A stretch of 64,000 nucleotides of DNA from Selenomonadales bacterium (GCA_018434945.1 JAHDOI010000029.1:21133-85132), one strand, 5' to 3'; shown: positions 53,190-61,166, counted from the first letter of the stretch. Numbers and translations are program-made. Notes: generated by a model from the letters alone, not told the origin.

Positions 53190-54665
53190 ATGGACATTCT
53201 AGTTGTCGATGACGACCGTGCGAGCCGTGAAGCGGCGAGCTGGTTCCTAAGCGTTGAAGGCCATCGCGTGACCACCTGCGCGAGTGGGGCCGAAGCCTTG
53301 GCGTTGATGGCCGGCGCCGATTACCCCATGGTGCTGTCGGACATAAAGATGTCGGGGATGTCGGGGCTTGAGCTTCTGGCGGCCATTAAGGCCCTGCCGG
53401 GAGGTTGGCGTACGGACGTCGTACTGTTTACCGGGTTCGGTGACATGGCGTCGGCCATTCAGGCGCTTCGTTCCGGCGCATACGATTACCTGCTTAAGCC
53501 GGTAGACGCCCAGGAACTGGCGGCGACTGCCGAGCGCATAGAGGAACACCAGGCGTTGCTGCGCGAGAACAGATACCTGTCCCAGAACATGGAACATGAG
53601 ATTAAAGCGGCTACCGCGGAAAAAGACCAGGAATTGTTTAGGGCAAAGAAACTCGTAACAGAGTCGTTTTTCGGGCAGATAGGCGTCTTTTCCGATAAAA
53701 TGCGCAGTGTTATCGCCCTTGCCCAAAAATATCATAACGACAGGTCTATCCCTGTCCTGATAGAAGGAGAAACCGGCACAGGCAAAGAGATTATCGCTCA
53801 AATCGTGCATTGGGGCGATATTCAGCGAGGGAATGACCCGGGACCTTTCATCGACATCAATTGCGCCGCCATCGCCCCAAGCCTCTTCGAAAGCGAACTG
53901 TTCGGTTACGAAGCGGGGGCGTACACCGGCGGGCAGAACAGGGGCCAAAAGGGGAAGTTGGACCTTGCTTCGGGTGGTACGCTGTTTCTGGATGAAATCG
54001 CCGAGATATCCCCCGAAATCCAAGGCAAATTGCTCAGGGTAATCCAGGAAAAAGAGTATTACCGGGTTGGCGGGCTGAAGAAGCTGCCGGCCGATGTACG
54101 CGTTATTTGCGCAACCAATGCAGACATGAAAAAAAACATCGAAGAGGGGAAATTTCGCCGCGACCTGTACTACCGCTTCCAGCTCGGCCATATAACCATC
54201 CCCCCCCTGCGCGAACGCCGCGAGGAGATAATACCGCTGGCTAATATGTTTTTGCTGCAGGGAGCCAGACAGCGTGGCCGGAAGTTTAAAGGCATCGGTG
54301 GCGAGGCCGCCAAAATACTGGAAAACTATGATTGGCCCGGAAACGTCAGGGAGTTGAAAAACGCGATTGAATTTGTTGTATTCATGTATGACGATACGGA
54401 AGTACGGCCCCATCACATCCAAAAACTCAACAGGATGACTATCGAGGATAACGCGGGAATAGTATCGCTACAGTCGGAAGAACCTAGGCTGTCCTTGCCT
54501 TTTCCGAAAGAGGGCTTTTCGCTGAAAGATTACACCGATTGCATCATCAAAGAGGTCTTGAACGCCCACAGCGGAAACCAGATGGCGGCCGCCACCTATC
54601 TCGGCATTTCTCTCCGGACTTTGGCTTATCGGATAGCGAAAACGAAAAAAACGGACAACAAGTGA
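53190..54665 (+). CDS. Sigma-54-dependent response regulator with variant GAYTGG loop
   Basis: 491 aa. Receiver domain (VVDDD, phospho-site D51 in VLSDIKMSG, LLKPVD), long coiled linker (110-165), AAA+ domain with Walker A GETGTGKE and GTLFLDEIAE Walker B. The sigma-54 contact loop near 245 is GAYTGG instead of GAFTGA. C-terminal Fis-type HTH (NQMAAATYLGISLRTLAYRIAK). ATG 53190 follows GCGAGGTG. It lies between two matched promoters and probably controls both. Confidence 0.93.
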   Translation: MDILVVDDDRASREAASWFLSVEGHRVTTCASGAEALALMAGADYPMVLSDIKMSGMSGLELLAAIKALPGGWRTDVVLFTGFGDMASAIQALRSGAYDYLLKPVDAQELAATAERIEEHQALLRENRYLSQNMEHEIKAATAEKDQELFRAKKLVTESFFGQIGVFSDKMRSVIALAQKYHNDRSIPVLIEGETGTGKEIIAQIVHWGDIQRGNDPGPFIDINCAAIAPSLFESELFGYEAGAYTGGQNRGQKGKLDLASGGTLFLDEIAEISPEIQGKLLRVIQEKEYYRVGGLKKLPADVRVICATNADMKKNIEEGKFRRDLYYRFQLGHITIPPLRERREEIIPLANMFLLQGARQRGRKFKGIGGEAAKILENYDWPGNVRELKNAIEFVVFMYDDTEVRPHHIQKLNRMTIEDNAGIVSLQSEEPRLSLPFPKEGFSLKDYTDCIIKEVLNAHSGNQMAAATYLGISLRTLAYRIAKTKKTDNK

Positions 54666-54701
54666 CGATACGAATATCTGCAGAAGATATTCGTATTTTC
54701 T

Positions 54702-54726
54702 GCAATTTTTCGCAAAGAACGGTTGC
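54702..54726. promoter_or_regulatory. Candidate enhancer (UAS), site 2
   Basis: Dyad GCAA n3 TTC n5 GAA n3 TTGC, centred about 101 bp upstream of the -24 GG at 54815. Same outer halves and spacing style as site 1 at 50640. Confidence 0.65.
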
Positions 54727-54795
54727 TCTCACAGATGTTATTGGTCGGCGGCAGTATCGGCAACCCCAATAGTATCGCGTACTGAGGGCGTTTTA

Positions 54796-54833
54796 AGCAA
54801 GACGCAGGCTTTATGGCATGCGTCTTGCTTTTT
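54796..54833 (+). terminator. Hairpin terminator that contains sigma-54 promoter 2
   Basis: AAGCAAGACGC (54796-54806) n13 GCGTCTTGCTT (54820-54830) then TTTTAC. Perfect 11-bp arms. The 3' arm includes the -12 element of the promoter at 54814. Confidence 0.8.
54814..54829 (+). promoter_or_regulatory. Sigma-54 (-24/-12) promoter 2
   Basis: TGGCAT GCGTC TTGCT, 10 bp between GG and GC, differing from promoter 1 only in the spacer. Predicted start near 54840, about 95 nt before the Rnk-like gene. Confidence 0.75.
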
Positions 54834-54935
54834 ACATCTAAAGAACCCGGAATGACTGGCGAAAGATCGCAATAGCAGTTGATTTCCCCCGGAAGGATAC
54901 ACGCGACAAGTACAGCGCGAGAAAGGACCGACGAT

Positions 54936-55349
54936 ATGCCAAGAAGGGTGTTCATTACAGATGCGGACAGGTCGAGACTCCTCAAATTCATCGGACGTGA
55001 GAGGGAGTTTGGCGGCGGTGACAGTGAAAACCTGGCGGATTTGGAGTGCGAAATAAAACGGGCGTGCATCTCGGCTACGAAAGATATCCCCCAAGACGCC
55101 GTGACAATGCATTCGACTGTGCAGTTGCGGGACTTGGACAGCGGCGAGGAGGTAATCTACACGTTGGTTTACCCGGCTGAGGCCGACCTGTCGGAAGGCA
55201 GGATATCCGTCCTCGCCCCCGTAGGGACCGCAATCCTCGGTTACCGGGTCGGCGATGTCGTCGAGTGGAATGTACCCGGCGGGATGGTACGCTACAGGGT
55301 TGAAAAGGTCCTATTTCAGCCGGAGGCCGGCGGCAAGCTTTTTCTGTAA
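54936..55349 (+). CDS. Rnk-like GreA/GreB C-terminal domain protein
   Basis: 137 aa. Short N-terminal helical part, then a GreA/GreB-type FKBP-like domain (MHSTVQLRDLDSGEEVIYTLVYP, APVGTAILGYRVGD, WNVPGG). It lacks the long coiled coil of true Gre factors, as in Rnk, which binds RNA polymerase. ATG 54936 follows GAAAGGA. First gene behind sigma-54 promoter 2. Confidence 0.88.
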   Translation: MPRRVFITDADRSRLLKFIGREREFGGGDSENLADLECEIKRACISATKDIPQDAVTMHSTVQLRDLDSGEEVIYTLVYPAEADLSEGRISVLAPVGTAILGYRVGDVVEWNVPGGMVRYRVEKVLFQPEAGGKLFL

Positions 55350-55389
55350 AATATTTCGCCGGAGAAAAATCAACGGGGAGGCAAACGGA

Positions 55390-55755
55390 TTGGCGACTGA
55401 GAGAACCCCCTTGATGCCAGTAACGGATATGAAGGTCAATATCGACTATCTTGTAAACACTCTCGGTTTTAAACTGGACAACGTTTCCGCTGACGGCACC
55501 ACTGCAAAGCTAAGCTGCCAGGCGGCTTTGCTTATGCTGCAGACCGAGGTCGGTGACGGGCCGCCGGCGATGCGGGGGGATTTACCGGAGATCCAGGTAA
55601 GGGTTGAGGAGCTTGCGGAGGTCTACAAGAACGCTTTATCGCGGGGTGCAATCATCAGGCGGTACCTTGAGTTCGCCAAAACAGAAGCGGGCACCGGCAT
55701 AAGGCTTTTCACCGTGTCGTTGCCGGAAGGACAGCGCTTGACAGTAATTGGCTGA
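55390..55755 (+). CDS. VOC-superfamily (glyoxalase/bleomycin-resistance fold) protein
   Basis: 121 aa, TTG start 8 nt after GGGGAGG. PVTDMKVNIDYLVNTLGFKLD is the first beta-alpha-beta unit of a VOC module; LLMLQTE and GIRLFTVSLPEG complete it. Metal ligands are not conserved enough to name a reaction. 40 bp after the Rnk-like gene. Confidence 0.75.
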   Translation: MATERTPLMPVTDMKVNIDYLVNTLGFKLDNVSADGTTAKLSCQAALLMLQTEVGDGPPAMRGDLPEIQVRVEELAEVYKNALSRGAIIRRYLEFAKTEAGTGIRLFTVSLPEGQRLTVIG

Positions 55756-55858
55756 ATGATTCCTGCGACGATGAGGGAGGCGACTTCGGTTACCCGCAGA
55801 TGGAGTAACCTGGCGGCAGTATCGAGAGTCGGCAAATGAAGCAACGAGGAGGCGAAAA

Positions 55859-56026
55859 ATGCTTTGTCCGCCATCTAAGACAGATAATTCCCGAGGTAAC
55901 AAAGCTCGGCTTTCAACCAAGCGCTGCCAAAGTTGGCGTAGGGGCTACAGGCGTCAGTGGCTGGGGGTTCGCCCCAGGAAAATATTTGGGGATAACCATA
56001 CAGAGTCGCAGGACAGGGGTGGCTGA
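55859..56026 (+). CDS. Possible small basic protein
   Basis: 55 codons from ATG 55859 to TGA 56026, very rich in Arg and Lys (SWRRGYRRQWLGVRPRK). GAGGAGG stands 7 nt upstream, and the stop is 2 bp before the hemerythrin start, which fits an operon gene. A 76-aa frame (55836-56066) overlaps it, so this call is uncertain. Could bind nucleic acid. Confidence 0.4.
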   Translation: MLCPPSKTDNSRGNKARLSTKRCQSWRRGYRRQWLGVRPRKIFGDNHTESQDRGG

Positions 56027-56028
56027 AT

Positions 56029-56466
56029 ATGGCGGATACCGGCAGTCTGGTGCGCCAACACGATGAAATAGTTGCGTTGTTCGCGGAACTGGCCAGCCAT
56101 GAACATGACCAGGACATAATGGACAATGCCATGGCGTTATCGTTAACCTTGAGCCAACTCGCCGCGAAAATGTACTTTCATATTCTGGCGGAGGAAAGGA
56201 TTCTGTATTCCGCCTTGCTCCTTAATAAAAGCGAATCTGTTCTGGCGAAGTGCGGAAAGTACTCGGCTGAGATGGACAACATCGTACAGAAGTTCAGAAG
56301 GTATCGGGCCGCATATTCACGCGCCAGCAAAATTATTGCGCGGCCGGACAAGTTTCGCCTTAACACCGCCCTTGTTGCCACAGTCATAATCAAAAGGTTT
56401 GAAAACGAACAACTGGGGCTCTACCCAATTCTGGAACGCCTTTGCCGCAATTACCATGATCTCTGA
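56029..56466 (+). CDS. Hemerythrin-like (HHE) protein
   Basis: 145 aa, four-helix bundle. RQHDEI near residue 10, FHILAEERILY near 57-67 and FENEQLGLYPIL near 127-138 follow the HHE pattern, although the last HxxxH is altered to E-rich residues, so iron binding may be changed. Likely O2, NO or iron-related. 15 bp before the AbrB gene. Confidence 0.75.
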   Translation: MADTGSLVRQHDEIVALFAELASHEHDQDIMDNAMALSLTLSQLAAKMYFHILAEERILYSALLLNKSESVLAKCGKYSAEMDNIVQKFRRYRAAYSRASKIIARPDKFRLNTALVATVIIKRFENEQLGLYPILERLCRNYHDL

Positions 56467-56481
56467 AAAGGGGAGTAATAC

Positions 56482-56739
56482 ATGACATCTACCGGCATTG
56501 TACGGAAATTGGACCGTGTGGGCAGGGTGGTGATACCCCACGAAATTCTTGGCTATTTGGGGATCAAAGTACATGACTTTATTGACATCTCTATCGACAA
56601 CAGCAATGTCGTCCTTCATAAATTTGAACCAGGCTGCGTGTTTTGCGGCAGCCATCGGGTAACAAGTGGCCATAAAGGAAAATTCATCTGCAGGGACTGT
56701 AGAATCCAGATACACTCTATCGCCCAAAATGTTTATTGA
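56482..56739 (+). CDS. AbrB/SpoVT-type swapped-hairpin regulator with zinc finger
   Basis: 85 aa. Residues 1-47 (GIVRKLDRVGRVVIPHEIL) are an AbrB DNA-binding domain; the C-terminal half carries C52xxC55 and C70xxC73, a small zinc finger. Transition-state type regulator; its place inside the run suggests local feedback. ATG follows AAAGGGGAG. Confidence 0.92.
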   Translation: MTSTGIVRKLDRVGRVVIPHEILGYLGIKVHDFIDISIDNSNVVLHKFEPGCVFCGSHRVTSGHKGKFICRDCRIQIHSIAQNVY

Positions 56740-56807
56740 TAAACATGCCACAAAATTGCCGGGGAACCCGGCGCATCCGTTATCAAAAAATGAGGAGGAA
56801 CAAGATC

Positions 56808-58094
56808 ATGAGTAAAGCAAACTATAATGCTTATGCCGAGGCCAAGGCGCAATTCGACCAGGTGGCAGAGAAAATCGGTTTAGACGGTGCAACCCGCGAT
56901 TTTCTGCGGCAACCGATGCGCGAATACCATTTTTCCATACCCGTGAATATGGACGATGGGAGCAAGAAGATCTTCAGAGGATACCGCGTGCAACACAACG
57001 ATGCCAGGGGACCGGCCAAAGGCGGCATAAGGTTTCATCCGCTCGAAACGATCGACACTATCCGGGCGTTGGCAATGTGGATGACGTGGAAGTGTGCGGT
57101 TGTCGATATCCCTCTTGGCGGCGGGAAAGGCGGGATAATCTGCGACCCGCGCGGGATGAGCGACCGCGAGCAGGAGCAGTTGTGCCGCGGCTGGGTAAGG
57201 CAGATAGCCAAGGACATCGGCCCATGTATCGACGTTCCGGCGCCTGACGTCATGACAAACGCCAAGCACATGCTATGGATGCTGGATGAATACGAAACGA
57301 TACACGGCGGCAGATACCCCGGCTTCATCACCGGCAAACCGGTAGGCATGGGCGGTTCTCTCGGGCGGAAAGAGGCCACCGGATTTGGTGTTATCTACGT
57401 GCTCAGGGAAGCCATGAGAGAACTGAACATGAACATCAAAAACAGCACCGCCAGCATACAGGGCTTCGGCAACGTCGCTCAGTACGCGGCAAAGTTATAC
57501 CAACAGCTGGGCGGGAAAGTAATCGCCATATCCAGTTGGGACAACACCGATCAGCAAGCGTATACCTTTCGTAAAAAGGAAGGGTTTGATTCCACCGATT
57601 TGGAAGCCATTACGGATCCCTTCGGGAGCATTGACAAGGAAAAAGCCAGCGGCTTAGGCTACGAGATTCTGCCGGGTGGCGCATGGATCGAGCAGAACGT
57701 GGATGTCCTGATTCCCGCCGCGCTGGAAAACCAGATATCTGCTGAAAACGTCCACCGGATCAGCAAACAGGTCAAGATCGTCGCCGAGGGAGCGAACGGG
57801 CCGACAAGCAGAGATGCCGACAAGGTGCTTGCGGAGCGCGGCATATTTGTTATCCCCGACTTCCTGGCAAACGCGGGTGGAGTCACCTGTAGCTACTTCG
57901 AGCAGGTACAGTCCAATACCAATCACTATTGGGAAAAAGATGAAGTGATTCAAAAACTGGATACCAGAATGACCTCTGCCTTCCAGGCAGTGATAGATCT
58001 GGCCAGGCAGAAAAAAATGCACATGCGCGACGCCGCTTACACGATCGCTATCGACCGCGTCGTATTTGCGATAAAAAGCAGGGGTTGGGTGTAG
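56808..58094 (+). CDS. gdhA: Glutamate dehydrogenase (Glu/Leu/Phe/Val family)
   Basis: 428 aa. PLGGGKGGIICDP includes the substrate lysine, PAPDVMTN the catalytic aspartate region, and IQGFGNVAQYAAKLYQQLGGKV the dinucleotide fold. Interconverts glutamate and 2-oxoglutarate with ammonium. ATG 56808 follows GAGGAGG; the upstream open frame is ignored. Placed in a sigma-54-headed run, consistent with nitrogen or amino-acid control. Confidence 0.95.
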   Translation: MSKANYNAYAEAKAQFDQVAEKIGLDGATRDFLRQPMREYHFSIPVNMDDGSKKIFRGYRVQHNDARGPAKGGIRFHPLETIDTIRALAMWMTWKCAVVDIPLGGGKGGIICDPRGMSDREQEQLCRGWVRQIAKDIGPCIDVPAPDVMTNAKHMLWMLDEYETIHGGRYPGFITGKPVGMGGSLGRKEATGFGVIYVLREAMRELNMNIKNSTASIQGFGNVAQYAAKLYQQLGGKVIAISSWDNTDQQAYTFRKKEGFDSTDLEAITDPFGSIDKEKASGLGYEILPGGAWIEQNVDVLIPAALENQISAENVHRISKQVKIVAEGANGPTSRDADKVLAERGIFVIPDFLANAGGVTCSYFEQVQSNTNHYWEKDEVIQKLDTRMTSAFQAVIDLARQKKMHMRDAAYTIAIDRVVFAIKSRGWV

Positions 58095-58120
58095 AAGTGA
58101 CGGTAGGGAGGCTAGCTCAG

Positions 58121-59005
58121 GTGAAGGGATCCCCTGCCGAGGTGGAAAGCCTGCTCAGCACGCTCAGGGAAAGGGAAAAGGAACTCGACTGTTTATACAA
58201 AGTTGATGAAATACTAAACGACCAACAGCTGCCGTTGCCCGAAATATTCGCGGCACTCGTCGATGTTATCCCTTCGGGCTGGAGATTTCCGGAGCTTTGC
58301 CGGGCAAGTATCACCTTTCAAAATCGCCTCTATCGGGCTGCCGACTTCATCGCCACACCTCTGACCGAGAGCTGCCTGATCAAAACCGACGGACAAGCCG
58401 TTGGCAGCATCGAGGTAATATATCTGGAGAGTGTACCGGAAACTGCCGAAGGGTATTTCCTCGACAAAGAGCGCAAACTTATCAGGACAATCGCGGACCG
58501 AATCGGACAATTCATTTTCTACAGGGACATGAAACTCGTTTTGGATGAACTGAATACCTCCCGAAGTGACCGTACGGCAGGTGACGCGATGTACGGGGAG
58601 TGCGATTACCGGCAGACCGACAGTCAGGAGTGGCGCTGGCGCCAGCACATGGCTGAACGCCTGGCGGCATCGCTCGATTCGCAGCATTTCGGGGTGAAGT
58701 CGGTATACCTGTTCGGCAGCACAAACGACGGAACGGCGGGTCACAGAAGTGATATCGACCTGATAATTCATTTCGAGGGGGCAGAATCGCAAAAGACGGA
58801 ACTTTTCCACTGGCTTGAAGGGTGGAGCCTGTGCCTGGACGAGGTCAACTATTTGAAAACAGGTTACCGCATGAACGGGTTGTTGGACGTACACATGATT
58901 ACCAGCGACGACATCGCCCGGAAGACCTGTTTTGCGATCAAGATCGGCCTCGCCACAGATCCCGCCTGCCGGCTGAAAACGAAAGACGAAGTGTTCTGCG
59001 GTTAG
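58121..59005 (+). CDS. GAF-like sensor fused to a nucleotidyltransferase
   Basis: 294 aa. Residues 1-145 (LREREKELDCLYKVDEIL ... RLYRAADF, IADRIGQFI) resemble the GAF-like sensor found before PEP-synthase-type or kinase proteins. Residues 175-290 carry a polymerase-beta-type nucleotidyltransferase core, VYLFGSTNDGTAGHRSDIDL, with the GS motif and the DxD metal pair. GTG 58121 sits 9 nt after GGGAGG; TTG 58085 (overlapping gdhA) is possible. Might nucleotidylate a protein in response to a small molecule; target unknown. Confidence 0.8.
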   Translation: MKGSPAEVESLLSTLREREKELDCLYKVDEILNDQQLPLPEIFAALVDVIPSGWRFPELCRASITFQNRLYRAADFIATPLTESCLIKTDGQAVGSIEVIYLESVPETAEGYFLDKERKLIRTIADRIGQFIFYRDMKLVLDELNTSRSDRTAGDAMYGECDYRQTDSQEWRWRQHMAERLAASLDSQHFGVKSVYLFGSTNDGTAGHRSDIDLIIHFEGAESQKTELFHWLEGWSLCLDEVNYLKTGYRMNGLLDVHMITSDDIARKTCFAIKIGLATDPACRLKTKDEVFCG

Positions 59006-59047
59006 GCCGGGAAAACCGGACTTTGGGGAGCGGTTCCCATCGACGGC

Positions 59048-59078
59048 AAGCGCCGGGTGTATAATCAGCCGGCGCTTG
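59048..59078. repeat. Inverted repeat (hairpin) after the GAF-nucleotidyltransferase gene
   Basis: AAGCGCCGG n11 CCGGCGCTT without a clear T run; may be a weak terminator or a processing site. Confidence 0.5.
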
Positions 59079-59183
59079 TTAATGTGGGCATGTTGATGTT
59101 ATTATCCATCCATGCCCGCTGAAGTGTTTCGAAATTACTTAATGGTATCGGAGCAGGATGTTGATTGTTTAAGGAGAAAAATA

Positions 59184-59288
59184 ATGATTAGCTGGGAAAT
59201 ATTATCCCGCTGCCTTTCGAGATATGCTGAAAAGCGACCGGACAGGCCGGAAGAAGACCGAATATTGAAGGCTGACTTTGCAGAGTAA
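59184..59288 (+). CDS. Small 34-aa protein
   Basis: ATG 59184 is 7 nt after AAGGAG; stop TAA at 59286. Sequence MISWEILSRCLSRYAEK then an acidic/basic mix (RPEEDRILKADFAE). It stands in same-strand order 34 bp before the flavin-binding protein. No family recognised; the ribosome site and position are the main support. Confidence 0.5.
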   Translation: MISWEILSRCLSRYAEKRPDRPEEDRILKADFAE

Positions 59289-59322
59289 TTCCGCGAATTA
59301 ATTTTCTGTGGGGGTGTACGGG

Positions 59323-59799
59323 GTGAGAAGAAGCGACTTGGCGATGCCGCATGAAGAAGCCTTGGCCCTTGTCGATGCGCAGGAGTACGCGGTGCTGTGC
59401 CTGATCGACCCGACCGGACGACCGTACGGCGTTCCGCTGGACTATGTCCGCAGAGGCGATTTCCTTTACTTCCACGGCGCCCGGGAAGGAAGAAAAACTG
59501 ATTCCATGCTGGCTAATCCCCGGGGTTGCGCGGTGATTATGGGAACGACAACGGTCATTCCCGAAAAGTTCGGCAGGGTGTATCAATCGGCAATTGTCGA
59601 GGGGCCGATCGAACTGATCGACGAACCGGAGCAGAAAAGACAGGTTATGACCTGGGTGGTCGAAAACAGGAGCCCCGGCTACCGCGAAAAGGGACAGGCG
59701 GTCATTGAAAGGATGCTGGACCGCGTCCTTGTATATAAAATGAAAATGGAAAACACCGCTGGGAAACACGGACTTTCAGTGAGTAAGGCTCAGGGCTGA
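59323..59799 (+). CDS. Pyridoxamine 5'-phosphate oxidase-like (NimA-type) flavin-binding protein
   Basis: 158 aa, split-barrel fold. MRRSDLAMPHEEALALVDAQEYAVL, GRPYGVPLDYV and YFHGAREGRK match the NimA/PNPOx-like family. GTG 59323 is chosen because family members start MRRxD and GGGGGTG precedes it by 6 nt. Probably binds FMN, heme or F420; nitro-reducing or redox role. Confidence 0.88.
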   Translation: MRRSDLAMPHEEALALVDAQEYAVLCLIDPTGRPYGVPLDYVRRGDFLYFHGAREGRKTDSMLANPRGCAVIMGTTTVIPEKFGRVYQSAIVEGPIELIDEPEQKRQVMTWVVENRSPGYREKGQAVIERMLDRVLVYKMKMENTAGKHGLSVSKAQG

Positions 59800-59827
59800 A
59801 TTCCGAGATAAGGGGAGGGGTTGGGCA

Positions 59828-60394
59828 ATGAAACCGACAGACATTCTCAAGGAAGAGCATCATGGGGTAAAACTTGCTCTCAAGGTTCTTGGCCGGATAA
59901 ACGAACGGATCGCCGCCAACCCGGGTGCCTTGGACGCTGCGTATGTCAGTGACTGTGCCAAGCTGCTCGATTTTTTCCGCGTCTTTGTCGACAAGTGCCA
60001 TCACGCCAAAGAAGAAGAAGTGCTGTTTCCGGCGCTACTGGAATCCGGGCTACCACGCGAAGGAGGGCCGGTCCAAGCTATGCTTGCCGAACACGACACC
60101 GGCCGGAGGCTGGTCGCTGAGATGTACGCAGCCCTGGCGGACTATCGCTCAGGAACACCGGGCGCCGTAACCGATCTTGCTGCCGCCGCGCAGCGGTACA
60201 CGCAGCTCCTTGTAAATCACATCGCCACAGAAGACAACATCCTTTATCCGTTGGCCGACGCCGGTATTCCGCAACCAGTCCAAGACGGGATGGTAGAAGC
60301 GTTCGAGGAGATAGAGACAGACCGGATCGGCCTGGGGACTCACGAGCAGTTTCACGCCATGCTGAAAGAGTTCAAATCCGCTTATCTCAAGTAG
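59828..60394 (+). CDS. Hemerythrin domain protein
   Basis: 188 aa. Full HHE set: EEHHGVKLAL, KCHHAKEEEVLFPALL, EHDTGRRLV and NHIATEDNILYPLAD, a di-iron four-helix bundle. Role in O2/NO handling or iron traffic. Last gene of the run; a strong terminator follows. Confidence 0.94.
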   Translation: MKPTDILKEEHHGVKLALKVLGRINERIAANPGALDAAYVSDCAKLLDFFRVFVDKCHHAKEEEVLFPALLESGLPREGGPVQAMLAEHDTGRRLVAEMYAALADYRSGTPGAVTDLAAAAQRYTQLLVNHIATEDNILYPLADAGIPQPVQDGMVEAFEEIETDRIGLGTHEQFHAMLKEFKSAYLK

Positions 60395-60407
60395 GTTTCA
60401 TAAACGC

Positions 60408-60440
60408 GGACGGGGTTGAATTATTCAACCCCGTCCTTTT
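60408..60440. terminator. Bidirectional terminator ending the 54.9-60.4 kb run
   Basis: GGACGGGGTTGAA n3 TTCAACCCCGTCC followed by TTTT; overlaps the 3' end of the convergent Crp-family gene. Confidence 0.9.
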
Positions 60441-61140
60441 ACTCTACAAGTTTTGCAAGCTCCTCGATATTGGTAAGCTTCACGCTCGAACGGTAGAAAT
60501 CAATCAATCCCGCGTCGCGCATCCGGCCCATTTCCCTCGACAGGGCGGTCCGGGACACATTGAGGAAATCCGCCAGATCGTTTCGCTTTAGCGGCAGGAG
60601 GAAAGTCTTTTTATCATTACACTTGTACTGCTCGATAAGATAGGCCGCTACCTTTGTACGCATGCTTTTGATCGTCAGGTATTCCACTTTCCTGTTAAGG
60701 GTCAGTGCCTTCTCGGATACGATCAAAAGCATATTCCTGATCAGCCGCTGATGGCCGTCGCAGGCGTGAGGGCAAGCTCCGGTGATTTTCTGCGGCGGGA
60801 GGAAAACAACCGAGCACTCGCTCTGGGCGAAAACGGATGCCGGCCACGTTTTTCGCGACGAGAAAGCGATCATTTCCCCGAACATGTCGCCTGCCCGCAG
60901 CGCCGTTAATACCGAACGGCTCCCGGCGATATTTTCTTTTACCACGGCCGCTTCGCCGGCGAGGAGGATGCCCAGGCCGGTAAACGGCTCACCCGCGGCG
61001 GCGATGAAACTGCCTTTGGCGAAGGATGCCACCCTAGGCTGGAGGCAGTCCAGCATGACGGCCAGCGTATCGGCGGAGATACCTGCAAACAACGCCGACC
61101 CGGCGAGGATGGATACTTTTTTGTTCTTCAGCGCCGCCAC
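60439..61140 (-). CDS. Crp/Fnr-family regulator (HcpR-like position)
   Basis: 233 aa. Cyclic-nucleotide-type sensor barrel (residues 15-125) and a Crp HTH (KRNDLADFLNVSRTALSREMGRM at about 172-195). CPHACDGH near 123-130 adds two cysteines between the domains. No N-terminal Fnr cluster. Divergent from ferredoxin-hcp, the classic place for an HcpR-type NO-responsive activator. GTG 61140 has a weak ribosome site, so the start is uncertain. Confidence 0.88.
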   Translation of the reverse strand: MAALKNKKVSILAGSALFAGISADTLAVMLDCLQPRVASFAKGSFIAAAGEPFTGLGILLAGEAAVVKENIAGSRSVLTALRAGDMFGEMIAFSSRKTWPASVFAQSECSVVFLPPQKITGACPHACDGHQRLIRNMLLIVSEKALTLNRKVEYLTIKSMRTKVAAYLIEQYKCNDKKTFLLPLKRNDLADFLNVSRTALSREMGRMRDAGLIDFYRSSVKLTNIEELAKLVE

Positions 61141-61150
61141 CTCGATTTTT

Positions 61151-61166
61151 GGTAGCCATGGCTACC
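61151..61166. promoter_or_regulatory. Perfect 16-bp palindrome in the crp/ferredoxin-hcp divergent region
   Basis: GGTAGCCATGGCTACC, 11 bp from the regulator start. A likely operator, perhaps for autoregulation. Confidence 0.6.

Noticed and set aside
55836..56066. 76-codon plus-strand frame overlapping the hemerythrin start
   Set aside because: The overlapping 55-codon frame has a better ribosome site and a cleaner junction with the next gene.
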